Origin: Bipolaris cookei
Lineage: Eukaryota; Ascomycota; Dothideomycetes; Pleosporales; Pleosporaceae
Length of the DNA stretch: 64,000 nucleotides
Direction: 5' to 3'
NCBI GenBank assembly: GCA_002286855.1
Contig: NRSV01000001.1
Location: 62,001-126,000 of the forward strand
This document shows positions 21,101 to 32,700 of the stretch, one piece after another (within the stretch, counting starts at the first letter, position 1; every line of letters starts with the position of its first letter). Made by a program: the position numbers and the translations under genes. The notes below the pieces were generated by a model, which saw only the letters and a list, made by a program, of their open reading frames with translations, was not told the origin of the DNA and ran no database searches.

Positions 21101-21824
21101 TGGTCAGACACAGACAGTACATCGCAACAACGATGCGGCTGCCATTATGGAGAGTGCTCCTCTGCCAAAGAATCGCTCGCCGACCTCCTGCGCAAACTTC
21201 TTTGTCGGAGGAGGTGACGGTTCCATGATTTTAGATCATGAGATTTGTATCCTCAATGGCGATCTCAACTACCGCATCGACGCCATGCCTCGTAGCTCGG
21301 TTGTTGCCGCAGTCCAGCAAGGAAATCTGGCCAAGCTTCTCGAACGCGATCAGTTGCTTCTGTCACGGAAACGCAACCCTGGTTTCCGTCTCCGTGCGTT
21401 CACTGAGTCGCCTATCAACTTTGCTCCGACGTACAAGTACGATCCAGGCACAGACAACTACGATACTTCTGAGAAGCAGCGGTCGCCAGCATGGTGTGAC
21501 CGTCTCCTGTATCGTGGTCTTGGTAGAATTAAACAGTTGGAATACCGGCGACACGACACCATCAAAGTATCAGATCACCGGCCTGTCAGTGGAAAATTCA
21601 AACTCCGTGTGAAGACGATCAATTCGAAGAAACAAGACGCTACAAGAGACAAGGCTGAGGTGGAATTCGAAGCGGTGCGACGGCGGATAGCAGGAGATAT
21701 CAAGTAAGCGGTAGAAGTCCCGATTGGTTCCAAGCAATGCTGACATAATTCTAGGCTGGACTATCTGATCAACGTTTTCGGCTTATCCAGTAGAGAAGCG
21801 CAAAAGCTACTTAAAGGAACGTGA
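18158..21824 (+). CDS. WD40-like propeller / inositol polyphosphate 5-phosphatase
   Basis: Four exons (18158-18199, 18266-20501, 20554-21703, 21755-21824) with introns of 51-66 nt give 1165 residues. Residues 1 to about 430 are Ser/Pro-rich with repeated proline tracts, so probably disordered with SH3-ligand motifs. About 440-755 form a WD40-like propeller (e.g. LWLGTNTGEMLEIDI, IHIWPADE, LRIWDGMM). About 770-1125 is the 5-phosphatase domain with MTWNAGATKP, FQELVDLED, GNKGALVVRF, FINCHLAAG, LNGDLNYRID, SPAWCDRLLY and SDHRP, so all catalytic motifs are present. It should hydrolyse the 5-phosphate of phosphoinositides such as PI(4,5)P2 at membranes. There is no Sac1 domain, so it is not synaptojanin-like Inp51-53; the architecture resembles WD40-containing 5-phosphatases known in plants and fungi. 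Confidence 0.92.
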
Positions 21825-22344
21825 GCGCACGCGATAAATGACAAACAATCGCGGTGTAAGCTTTGAGCTACCCGTCGCCGTGCATCCGGACCATAGCGTG
21901 GCTTTCAACCAGCCTCATGGAGCAGTGACTTGTCCGCCTATAAACGGGTGATGCAGCCATGAATTAGCAGGCATATGGTTACCCGAGACGCCAGAGAGCG
22001 AGCTATGGCTCACAATAGACAAGGATGCAAGATCGATCGTGATGAAATGGGGGGATAGCGTGACACTAATGACGTTTTAACGAATGGGGCAGCGTAAAAA
22101 GCATTGCATTAAGGCGAATCTGGGCTTCGCATCTGAGCGACAAAAAGGCGCTTTCTTTTGGACGATCGGTACCCGCAACGAGACGTAAAGTGAATCTAGA
22201 GCGCGTGTTGTCGCGTAGTAGTAGTTCACGGTGGGCGGTCATGGTGACGTCAGATGCGCGTATTGCAACAAATAAAGCATCAATAATGACGGTGAACAAC
22301 CCTCAAAAGCACACAAATCCTCTTCACTTCACCACACTTCACTT
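21825..22344. other. Intergenic
   Basis: 520 bp containing the 3' UTR of the 5-phosphatase and the promoter of the GFA protein. No other feature is seen. Confidence 0.45.
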
Positions 22345-23206
22345 ATGTCCGCAGTCTCAATTGCATTTCGTCGCTCACCACTGCTCACGACCTCAAACGC
22401 TCTATCTTGTGCACGTCAACTAGTATCGCACCTCACACGACAACACCCCTCATTCTCCCAGACTTCTTTTAAAATGGTCCAAGATCAGAGCCGTGGTGAG
22501 GAGACGACGGGATTGTCGGAGTGGAAGCAACGTCCTCCGTACCGCATTCACGAGAAGAATGAGGATTTCGATGTCAAGTATGAAGCCAACTGCCACTGCG
22601 GAAAGGTCAAGTACCAGCTCAACCGGAGAGAGCCTCTAGATAGCAAGTTATGCCATTGCACGACATGCCAGACGCAGCACGGTAAGCATTGGCATATGAA
22701 CCTATCGCCAACACGACTACTAACGCTTCGCAGCTGCACCTTTCCAGTGGGCCGCTATTTTCCACAAGACGGACATCAACTTCACCCACGGTCACCACAA
22801 CCTCGAATGGTACGACCCCACTGAGAAGTCTGTAGAACATAAGCTCCCATGCAAAGTACGCTGCTCGTACTGCCATTCACCTATCATGGACGAGGGCCGC
22901 AACATGATCCTGTTATTTCCTTCGCTGGTGCACCTCAAGACAGACGAAGACAAGGCCTACTTCAAGCCCCGCTGCCATATGTTCTACGGCCAGCGCGTCA
23001 TGGATATTCCCGATGGCCTGCCCAAGTGGAGTGGACTGAGCGGCGAATCGGATCTGATTGAGGATAGTCCACCTGATTTGGTCAGGGAGACTGAGCGTAA
23101 GCGTGAGGACGAGAGGAATAAGAAGATGTCTAAGGGCAAGCCGGATGAGGTTACCAAGGAAGGGACTCAAGGTAGGAAGGAGGGTACTGGCTCCAATACT
23201 ACTTAG
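22345..23206 (+). CDS. GFA/CENP-V domain zinc protein
   Basis: Exons 22345-22681 and 22734-23206 with a 52-nt intron give 269 residues. The first 43 residues (MSAVSIAFRRSPLLTTSNAL...) are Arg/Ser-rich and may be a mitochondrial presequence. A second in-frame ATG at 22474 (MVQDQSRG, in good context) would give a cytosolic form. The GFA fold shows zinc ligands in CHCGKVKYQ, CHCTTCQ and CSYCHSP. The family is named after glutathione-dependent formaldehyde-activating enzyme, but most members have unknown substrates. The C-terminal 40 residues are highly charged (RKREDERNKKMSKGK), probably disordered. Confidence 0.85.
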
Positions 23207-23571
23207 ATGGTGGAAGAAGCGTCGGAGCTCAGACTCGGGTGCGACGCCTATTTGCAGTTTCAGTAGCTACTGCTAATCGTGTCTCCGATATAAAAGAAAA
23301 ATCAAAAGCATAGACGCAATGTAGTATATGTGCAGATACCCGAATGGCAATAATAGCGAGTAACTTATTCTGTATATTTTCTTGCCAGAAATCACTCTTT
23401 ATACACCTCCGTTACTCTTGGAAAGCAAATTTACTCGAGATAAGTTATTGCTAATCCGCATATTTCCTCTTCCATTTTACTCAGTAGAGGTTCTCAGTGG
23501 CATGCATGAATTCTCTTGGAAAATTTTACCCATATCTACCCCTATATCCACCCATTTCTTCCACTATCATC
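23207..23571. other. Intergenic between convergent genes
   Basis: 365 bp of AT-rich sequence forming the two 3' UTRs of the GFA gene and GUS1. Nothing else is seen. Confidence 0.5.
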
Positions 23572-25564
23572 TTACTTGCTCTTCCCCGTCGGAATCTGAA
23601 ACGCCACAACCGCCTCCCCATGCTTGAACGCGCGGTCAATCCTAAAGAAGCCCTTGCGATCAAACTGCACAATATCATCCACCTTGAGCTCCGCAACATT
23701 GCAATCCGCCAGCGCCTTTGTCTTCGTCTCGGTACTCGGATTGAGGAAATCCTCAAGCGTGTCTTCAGGCTCCAGTTTATCCTTTGTAATCAGGTAGTCA
23801 AAATCGACGAGTTCAATGGGCACAAGATCCTGGTCTTTGCTCAGCCAGGTTACCTTTTTGGACGTCTTCTTCACGTCGCCTTGGAGGTGGAGTTCGAGTT
23901 CGAGACCAGTGACGGTGCGGGCTTCACTTGTGAGGCCCGCTTTTGCCATGTCGACGGGGTTGAGCGAGTGGGTGATTTTGCGGACAATGGCATTGCCCCA
24001 GTTCATAAGGGTGATTTCTTCGTCTTGAGCAAAGGATTGCGCGTCGGCTTGCTCGAGGAGGACTAATGAACTGAAGACGATTTTCTTAGTGCCCAGATCG
24101 TATTTTGCATGCTTCGGTTTGTCTTCTGATGTGATGCCCTCCCGCGCACCGATAATGGTTACAGGGACCCGACCCGCGTCGTCAATCGCTGTGTAGCGGG
24201 CCGCGGTGGGCTCAATATGTTTCTTGTTAGTAGCCCAAAAGGCAAACCAGTCCTGATTGACAATGTTCTTGGATGGTCCTTGCTTGAGGATGAACTCGCG
24301 GAGAGCAGGGATGACGGCGCCGCGGCGACGGACTCCACGGACAGTGGGCATGCGCGGGTCGTCCCAGCCCCCAACAATGCCGGCGTCGACAATCTTGGTG
24401 AGCTTGCGCTTAGACAGCACAGTCTTGACAAAGTTGAGACGGGCAAAGCCCCAGTTGTGCACCTTTCGGAGCTTGAGGTTTTTGATGAACCATTGGTACT
24501 GCGCGTCACGATCATTGTACTCGGTGGTGCGCAGAGCGTGGGTAACGCCTTCGAGCGCATCAACGATGGGGCAGCAAAAGTCGTAGGTAGGGTAGATCTT
24601 CCACTTTTCTCCGGTGCGGTGATGAGCCTGGGGGTTGCAGCGGTAGATAACAGGGTCACGCATGGCCTTGTTGGGATCGTCGACAGACATCTTTGCGCGA
24701 ATGCACCATTTCAGGCCTTCTTCGTTGCCTTTCTTCATCTCCTCAAAGTGCGCCAGGTTGTCCTCAACGCTCGAGTTACGACGAGCACTGGCAATGCCAT
24801 TCATACGCTCATCACGCATCTTCTCCTGAACGGTGTCATCTGCGTATGCCAGTCCGTCCTTGATTGCTTGCACACACATCTCATACAGCTGGTCGAACCA
24901 ATCGCTGGTGTATGAGACGGAGTCTGGCTTGATGCCAAGAAGCGCACAATCCTCAACAATGGCATCCTGGAACTCTTGCTTTTCCTTGGTAGGGTTGGTG
25001 TCGTCAAATCGCAGCAACAGCTTGCCCTTGTACTTCTCGTGCGCAAAGTAGTCGTTCAGCAACGCAGCTTTTGCATGGCCGATGTGGAGATAACCTCTGC
25101 AACATAATAATTAGCTCCAAGTGCCTCAGCCCCCAAGAACGCAGGGAAACTCACGAAGGCTCAGGGGGAAATCTCGTAACAATGCCAGTGCCATCTCCAA
25201 CGTCTTGAAGTCCGATGTCGTAGTTGGCGTCGTCGTTCTTGCCGCCCTCTTTCTTTCCCTTTGCTCCCTCCTTGCCCTGTCCTCCACTAACAACAACCAC
25301 ACTCTGTGGGTACGCCTCCTCAATGTAGCGAAACCAGCGGCATAGGCTCTTCATCAAGTCTTGCTTGACGAAGGCATGAGCTACACGGTTCTCGCGGATC
25401 GTCTTCCATACTGTCGTGTCTGCATCACTAAGCGTGTAACCGATAATGTGGGAGCGCAGAGTGAGGTGCGCATCCAGCTCGAGCAAGTGGGGCTCGATTT
25501 GTTTGAGGTTCAACGGCTTGAGCGCCTCAGCGCGGGTTTGCCATTCAGCAATAGCGGCGTCCAT
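23572..25564 (-). CDS. GUS1: Cytosolic glutamyl-tRNA synthetase
   Basis: Exons 25564-25155 and 25096-23572 with a 58-nt intron give 644 residues. The N-terminal about 110 residues are a GST-C-like appended domain of the kind that docks GluRS to Arc1/aminoacyl-synthetase complexes. A Lys/Gly-rich linker follows, then the class I catalytic core with RFPPEPSGYLHIGHAKA (the HIGH motif spans the intron) and RFDDTNP. The KMSKS-equivalent motif is VLSKRKL, as usual in eukaryotic GluRS/GlnRS. The C-terminal half is the beta-barrel anticodon-binding domain. It charges tRNA-Glu in the cytosol. The shortened N terminus compared with yeast Gus1 (about 700 residues) is normal for filamentous fungi as far as I know. 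Confidence 0.93.
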
Positions 25565-25976
25565 GATGGCCTGTTGTGAAGCTTTTCAGTGTTGATCAGG
25601 CCTGGAAAAAGTTGTGGCGGGGATCAAACAGAGAGTGAGGGGCAGGCGCTTATCTTATCCGTGACTTGAGTCACTATGTGCCAATAAGACCACTGCTCAA
25701 CGTATGTACATCACTTGCATCACTCAAAGTCAGGTAATCACAATTATTCAAAGCTGCGCAAAAAGTACCAAATACTCCATAATCATGTTGTCACACCCTC
25801 CCATATCCTACAAAACGCCATAATCATGCGAAACTTCTATCGCAGCCGTCGCTAGTATGCTAAACACCAAACGCTACATCATTACAAGTCATCAAGTAGT
25901 GGTCTCAAATAAAGGAAGAAGAAGAGAAAGAAGCAACTAAACCGCGAGCTTTTTGTGTGCCAAAAGAGAAATTGCT
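25565..25976. other. Intergenic
   Basis: 412 bp holding the GUS1 promoter and the 3' UTR of CYK3. No other feature is seen. Confidence 0.45.
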
Positions 25977-28900
25977 TTAAGTGCACTCCCATTGAGCAAA
26001 TACACACCACCTCGCACTACGATCTGCAAGAACCAATCCTCGCCACGTTCCCTTCTCACCAATCTTGATAACCGTCTCCCATGCCGTGCCATCAGCTTCA
26101 CTCGTGGCGCTCATATGCTCGATTTTTCTTGTCAGACGAATAATCTTTCCGGAGGGCGTCTGTATCGCTAACTTGGCCGGCTTGTTACTGCTGCTACTTG
26201 CTGAGCCTGAAGAAGCCTGAGACGGATTGGTATAATTGGAGCCCGTCGCAGATATGCTCTGCATGCTCATGGCAGATGTGGGGCGAGCAAAAGGATTAGG
26301 CGAAGATCGACCGTGCATTGCGGGGCTAGGCTCGGGTGACTTTGTAAGAGACGATGGGTGTTGGCGGACGCAAAAAACAAAGGTGTTGTTCAGGGCCAAA
26401 CTGGCGCACTGTGGCTGGGCGACATAAAGATCGTGTCTCTGGGCGTGCGGCGTTGGATGGAGAGTTAGGAATGAGTACGGGGGATTCATGCCAGAATGCG
26501 TTATGGGCAGGCCAATAGCCAAGTTGTGAGGATTGAGCTTGTTCGAATGCTGCAAACTGTTAGTCAACTGATTTCACTACTGAGTTAGAAGAGTTCTTAC
26601 CATCAGTCCCCGAGGTCCGGCATAGATCTTCAATACACCTTGACCTCCATCAGTTGGGAGGAGTGCCTTGACTGTGTATCGCTTCTGTCCTCCATACCAT
26701 TCAGCCTGTGCCAGGGCCGGCTTCTTGACTACGTCTCCACTCTCAAATAAGTCGCCATCCATATCCTGGGAGTAGCATCTTGCCTCAACCTCAGCTACGC
26801 ATTCAACATCTTCAGGTACGTCGATATAAATATGCGTCATTTCAAGGTTATCAAGATTTAGCACGCTGGTGTCAAAGTTGACCACGTTGAGGCCGTGTCG
26901 GAAGTATGTAGGTGTTGCGCAGGGCAAGGCCATGAGCACCTCATGAGGTTGGGGTGGACAGATATGTTGCTGTTCCGGGAGAAGTGGTACATGCGAATAG
27001 CAAATCTCCATTGGGCGGGTCAGGAAGTACCAAGTCTCCGCGACAGACGACCCAGCCGTAGAATAATGCACGCGTTTTGGGTGAGTAGGCCCGGCAAGTG
27101 CGCAGTCCATTGCGCGCCATTCGCCTTCCACGATCACAGCATTCCAGAAATGGTTTGGTCGGGCGACAGACTCGAGATCCAAAGGCTCACCGGGCGTCTT
27201 CAAATAGCCACGTATTACTTCTGCGTGCATACCCACAGAAGCGCACATCTCGGCAACTACCATGGCAATTTCTTCAGAACAACCACGCTTACTTTGCAGC
27301 ACATGGCGCGGGTCCATCTCACCCTCAAAATCCTCTTCCCACGAGATACGTTCGCTGACCCAGGTGAAGATGGCGCGGAGTCGCTGAATGTCGCTCCGGT
27401 ACGGGCGGCATATGTAGCCCTGTGCCAACGTGGCAGGATTCGTTCCCAGAGGAATGCTGTTGATGAAGCGTGCGCTTTTGTCTACATGGGAGAGACTGCA
27501 AGCTGAGAAATCTGTTGGCTCTGTAATAGGAAGCCCATCGAGGCCTTCGTCGCCTTGGACAGACTCATTCAAGATGTCAATCGGGTTCAAGACGGGATAA
27601 TCCATCATCTGGCACCTCTCAGCACGTTCCGCGCGTTCATTTTTGCTCAGTGAATTAGATCGGTTGATGTCCCTTCGCACCTGCACCCAATCCACTGTGC
27701 CAAGACCCATATCCCTTGAAGTGTTTGCTGAGTGAGTGGTCGGGCCGCCTTCAATGCCGGTTTGCTCTGGACCATCCATGCGACTTGCAGCGCGGCTGGT
27801 AGAACGGCCTGCAGCACGACTAGCTGCTCGAGACGCAGGCCGACTGATTGTATCGATAGTGCTACGAGCGTTGGCTGCTTGCGTCTTCGCAGTATCGATC
27901 ATCTTTCTAAAGAATCCGCTACGCTTCGCCTTTGGTTGCCTCAAACCACCAAGTGGATGAGGGTCGTCGCTTGTTTGCGTGCTGACAACAGCTTGTTGTT
28001 GATCGCTCGAACCGGGTCGCGATTGGGAGGCGTGGCTTGAGTGATAAGTCACACCAGTGAAAGGCGTCTCTGGTCGGCTGTCATCGAATCCATAACCCTT
28101 TCCTGACGTGTCTTTTATGTTCATTAGGCTCTTTGGGCGATCCTTGCCAAACTTCTTGCGGTAATAGCTGCCAGCACTTGTAGCACTCATGTTCGTAGCA
28201 GAGTGTCCAGACATCAAGCTGCGGTTAGTGCTGTTACTAGTAAGAGTTGTTGTCGTCGAATTCGTTTTGCTCGTAAAGGTGCGGCCAAGTGCGTTACGGC
28301 CAATGTCATAAGCGGACTTGCGATTCTGGAGTAACCTGGATCCTTTCCTCTCCATCTCTTGCTCAATGCCACCCATAGACGATCCTGGTCTCTGACTTGC
28401 CGTCTTCAATGGTACTGTAGGTCCTTGATCATCATCCATAAGCATGTCATTACCACTGTTCTTCTCCTGTTGCTGCATTCGGCGTAAACGACTCTCCATG
28501 CGCTGCATGTAATTGTTGACATCTGGCGGGGCTTCATCATCGTCATCGTCATCCGGATCAATTGCTGACTGTGCTCTAACTTTCTGCGCGGATGCCTGGT
28601 ATACTTGGTCAAAGGCTTCTGGCGACCATGGGTTTGACGGTGACGGGACTTGCTCGGGCGATTCATTGCTTTGTGTCGTGGTCATATCTTGCAAAGAGGA
28701 CATAACATCGTTCATTGCTGTCGTAAGTGGCGAAGGCGTGAAGTGACCGCCACGTGACCTCGGGTCAGGCGAAGGCGGTTCGGGCGTGTGATAACCAAGA
28801 TGCGATGGAGGAGCCGGAGAGGGTGATCGACTAGGGTTGTAGGTAATGCGGTGCGGCGGCGGAGGCGGTGGTGGAGAGTCAATGGGCTCCTCGAGGTCAT

Positions 28901-30093
28901 CTTGGTATGGCGCAGGTGATGGGCCACGGCTGTGGTCTAGTTGGTGTTGATATGGGGATGGTGAGGGACCTCGGTCGTATGCGCGGTACTGAAAAGATGG
29001 AGCTGGCGATGGTGTGTGCGAAGGTCGTCGGAACGAAGGAGCCGGAGATGGACCTCTGTCGTAAGCTCGATATTGGTATGATGGCGCTGGGGACACGGCT
29101 CGAGAATGTTGCTGGTACTGCGCTGGCGGGATAGGTGACACGGCTCGCTGATGTTGATACTGAGTCGGTGGAATGGGCGATACCGCTCGCGGATGCTGCT
29201 GATACTGGGTCGGTGGAACGGGTGACACTGCTCGCGGATGCTGTTGATACTGAGTTGGCGGAATGGGCGATGCGGCACGGTATGGGTCATAGGCTGGTTG
29301 TGGCGGCGGTGCAGGAGACACTGCTCTGCTGTAGCGCTGATGTTGGACGGGAGGCGCAGGCGAGACGCCACGAGGCGGTTGATATTGGTACTGTGTTGGT
29401 GGAGCGGGAGAATGGGCGCGTATGCGTGAACCGTGACGTGAGGGTGGAGCTGGGGAGACTGCTCGGGCTGCGGGTGTCCTCTTGGAAGGCGGGCGTGGGG
29501 ATACGGCGCGCAGATTCGAGGGCGCTCTTGTCGAGGAGGCGGATGGCGGCAGGCTTTCGCTACTCTCTTGAGATAGGCGCTTCATGGATGAATATGGCGA
29601 CTTTGTCTTGACAGTGCCGTTTGCCGAGTTTATGCCACCCGCACGGAGCCTCTCGCGGGCAGCAGCGGCAGGGTTCGGAGCGCCTGCAGCAGCATAGGCA
29701 GTGAAGGGTTTCCTGAACATGCTCTTTTGCTTCTGTGGCACAGGCTTAGGCTGTTCCTGCACACTGCTCTGCCTTGAGAAGCTCCCACCACTACCGTTGC
29801 GCGCCCATGGCTGGTAGTCTTCACTGAGCAGCTCGACAAAGTTGGATGGGAACAAGCCGACCATGCGCCTGTCACGCTTGAGGCGGCCCATCCACCAAGA
29901 GCCATCGCCTGCGTTGAGGACCTCGATCAGGTCTCCTTCTATGAACCCCAGGTCTCGCTTGGTCTAGAGAAGCGGTCAGGTCAGGTGCCGCAGCATGAGG
30001 CAGCTTTGGAAGCAGACTTACCTCTCCGCCCCAGGAGTAGACTGCCTTGCACCAGCAGGGAAAGCGTGTGGGCAGCGCCTGACCGACGGCCAT
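25977..30093 (-). CDS. CYK3: Cytokinesis protein Cyk3 (SH3 + transglutaminase-like)
   Basis: Exons 30093-30022, 29963-26601 and 26549-25977 with 58- and 51-nt introns, both phase 0, give 1335 residues. The SH3 domain occupies about residues 10-70 and spans the first intron (KAVYSWGGE, LGFIEGDLIEVL, GSWWMGRL, GLFPSNFVE). A Pro/Ser-rich region (about 130-370) contains a run of repeats related to RAVSPxPPTQYQQHP. The transglutaminase-like domain (about 870-1010) keeps a candidate Cys-His-Asp triad: Cys919 in RGCSEE, His962 in NHFWN, Asp977 in MDCALA. Cyk3 works at the bud neck or septum, linking the actomyosin ring to primary septum synthesis. The conserved C-terminal region ends CVFAQWECT. Confidence 0.93.
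28860..29420 (-). repeat. Coding repeats in CYK3, unit around RAVSPxPPTQYQQHP
   Basis: The DNA encodes at least eight degenerate tandem units of about 12-20 residues with the shared core (R)AVSP(I/V/A)PP. At 29130-29290 four near-identical units (RAVSPxPPTQYQQHPR type) lie next to each other; further upstream they diverge to GPSPAPS. Such tracts change in copy number between strains and can bind SH3 domains. Confidence 0.8.
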
Positions 30094-31472
30094 GGTGAGT
30101 ATTAGGTTTGTTGTTGTGGTTGTATGTGGTTGACCTGCAACGACTGGGGTGTGTAACAAGGTGGATTACATGCGTCGCTGCTTGCGAGCGAGGATGCGTC
30201 GACCAGGCAAAGGGCGCGACAGACAACAATCGGCGGTAGCAATAAACAGAGGACGGAGAGTAGTACGGAGAAGGTTGCCAGACCCCGAATGATAGCTGGC
30301 AGCGGTATAGCAGAGTAGAGCAGAGCAGAGCAGAGCTAACTAAGCAGGGCCCATGCGACTGACGTCTCGCCTTGGCTTGGTGTTTACCGACTCAAGTCGC
30401 CGCTTCCCCAGCAACAGCATCGCCTGCCCGCTAGCGCGCCTGCCACAAGCGCCCCGCCCCACCCATCGCCAACACGTCAGCCAGCCCTCACCTCCCTCCC
30501 CCTAGCCAGCTGCACCTCCAACCACTTATGTATATGTCCAAGTACATACCGCGCCATGCATGGGGCAATGCAGGGCAGCATTGCAGGACACTGGGATATG
30601 CCCTCCTCCGCCTTCATTCCCACGATGCGCTGCGCACACGCCGTGTTGTGAAAAAACCACGACGGGAACTGGATCTTCTTCTAGACCTTTTGGAGCGGAT
30701 TGTCGATGCGGCTGAGTGTCGATGCGCTAAACAAGCCGCTCCGCCATCAACCCATGACGCTTAGCCATGATTGTGCAAGATTTGCTGTCATGCGCACTTT
30801 TTGGTCGCTATCGCGCTGTTCAGGGCGGCGGTACGCAGTAAAATCCCTTTGGTGCACCTGGGCCACTTCTGTCATCGGACATGATGGGCCCCATGGGAAG
30901 ACGATAAGATCACAGCGTTAGCATTATCTGAAGAGCAGCAGTAGGTGGAGGAGCCCGGTATTGCCATTCGAGAAACTTGGCTTGGGTAACAAATACAGGA
31001 ACGAAGTGAGTCCGTCTCTGTGCAGTAATCCAGTCAGACGTGGCTGGTGGCTTGCATTTGATAGGGCTGTTATCGGCTACTTACTAGAACCGAACCTGCC
31101 CATGAACCCTTAGTGGCTTGACTATGGCTATATCCATACATGCATGCATGCTTTTTCTCGACTATCAGAATCTTATTATGGTTCTGTTGGGTGGAGGGAA
31201 GCCGATCACGTGATAAACGATGGGTACATATCTTCAGCCCACTAGTACGGGAACGAACCCGAGAAGCATCACAATGTTCAAAAACAGTAAGATGGGAAAG
31301 CAACGCATAGTCACATTGATCATAGCTACGGAATGCGGACTAAGAGAGAAATGAAGCGCCACTAGGGCGGATATGAACAAAAACACCCTTTCCTCCTCAA
31401 CTGTGTGCTGACCAGGCAGCTGGCATGAATGCTTGCTTGTTTGCTTGACGGCTGGCTAGCAGTGCGAATCTC
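30094..31472. other. Intergenic with AGCAG simple repeat
   Basis: About 1.4 kb between CYK3 and the AA9 gene. A short (AGCAG)n-like run (CAGAGTAGAGCAGAGCAGAG) lies at about 30309-30336, followed by a GC-rich stretch. Only short frames without domains are present. Confidence 0.4.
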
Positions 31473-32227
31473 TTACTGACCGGCATAGAGCTTGGGGCCG
31501 GGCATGGGATAAGACGTGGGGTTGTTCCACTTGTTGAACTTGATACCGGCATCGTTGGCACTGTAGAGACCGGGAATCTTAACAGTGGGGCCGAGGGTTC
31601 CAGTACCAGAGGACTGGATGTTCAGCTGGAAGCACTCGATGTAGAACTGGGCCTTGCCACTAGAAAAGGGTTAGTTCATGTGTCGAATGCCGTTGGAGTG
31701 ATTACTTACACGTGAGCCTCGTGAAGACCAATGTGCTCGACACGGACAAGATATTCACCAGCAGGAATGCTCTTCTGGATGGTCCACTCGAGCCTGTCCT
31801 TGTCCCAGTTGGCCCAGCTCTTGTCAACACCAGGGGCGCTGGGGTTGGCAAGACCGCTCTCCATGACCTTGGTCCAGGTGCCGCTGCCATCGTAGTCCTT
31901 GACCTTCCCGGGAGCCTTGGAGATGTAGACAAATCCAGGGCCGGGGTGCTCGATCCTCTCGTTGTTGAAGATCTTGAAGCCGATCTTGTCACCGGCCTTG
32001 ACAGTGTAGGTAGCGGTATTACCAGCGACAGCGCCCTTGTTGCAGCGAAGGTCGTTGGAGTTGACAATGTCGTTGGTGATGACGGGGTTGTACGAGTTGC
32101 TGTTCTTGCGGGTGTAGGCGTACTCGCCACCGATGGTCTGGCCATTGACTACCAGAAGATTGAAGATGTAGTGGGCATTGGCCGCCATGGGCGCCGCAAG
32201 CAGAGCGAGAAGAGCACCAGCCTTCAT
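31473..32227 (-). CDS. AA9 lytic polysaccharide monooxygenase
   Basis: Exons 32227-31710 and 31659-31473 with a 50-nt intron give 234 residues. The signal peptide MKAGALLALLAAPMAANA is cut directly before His (HYIFNLLV), which becomes the N-terminal ligand of the copper histidine brace. The second ligand region is the histidine in NERIEHPGPGFVY. The late motif VEHIGLHEAHVGKAQFYIEC is typical of AA9 and supplies the axial region. There is no CBM1 or linker, so this is a single-domain enzyme ending in PGPKLYAGQ. It cleaves cellulose or hemicellulose oxidatively outside the cell, needing copper, an electron donor and O2 or H2O2. A (GAAT)n run lies in its leader at about 32288-32306. Confidence 0.93.
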
Positions 32228-32700
32228 CTTGGAGGAGTAAAGAGTAAGTTGAATATATGTTCAAAAGAAGAAAAGGTTGCAAGAAGCGAATGAATGAATG
32301 AATAAATGAGTGAGAATCGAAAGTCGTGGACTGCGATGGTTTCTACAGCAAGGCGGACTGGACCATACTTATACTCGGTGACTTGTCCATGGGCGACGCT
32401 GGGAGTGGTGACCCAAGACTTGGACTTCATCTATTCCCATCACGTCCCCCACACGGCGCTGTCATGGGACCCACTCGCGAGGAATGTTTGCAACGTTCTA
32501 GTCTCTATGTTTAATGAAGGCAGGAACGCCAACCTTTTGCCCAAGCCGTTTTAAGCGACGGCCAAGCCTTACAACAACAAAACAAGACCCGACGCCGCTA
32601 AGTCCCGCTATGGCTCTTGTTTCACCGTCCGACATTCAATCCTTGGCACTTTGCCTCAATCGATAATTTCCCATCCTCTACTCTGCCTCTGGAGCATTGG
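32228..32700. other. Intergenic, AA9 promoter side
   Basis: 473 bp upstream of the AA9 gene, including the (GAAT)n run near 32288. No gene is seen. Confidence 0.4.

Noticed and set aside
24217..24915. 232-codon plus-strand frame
   Set aside because: Antisense shadow of the glutamyl-tRNA synthetase gene, whose motifs and intron fit well.
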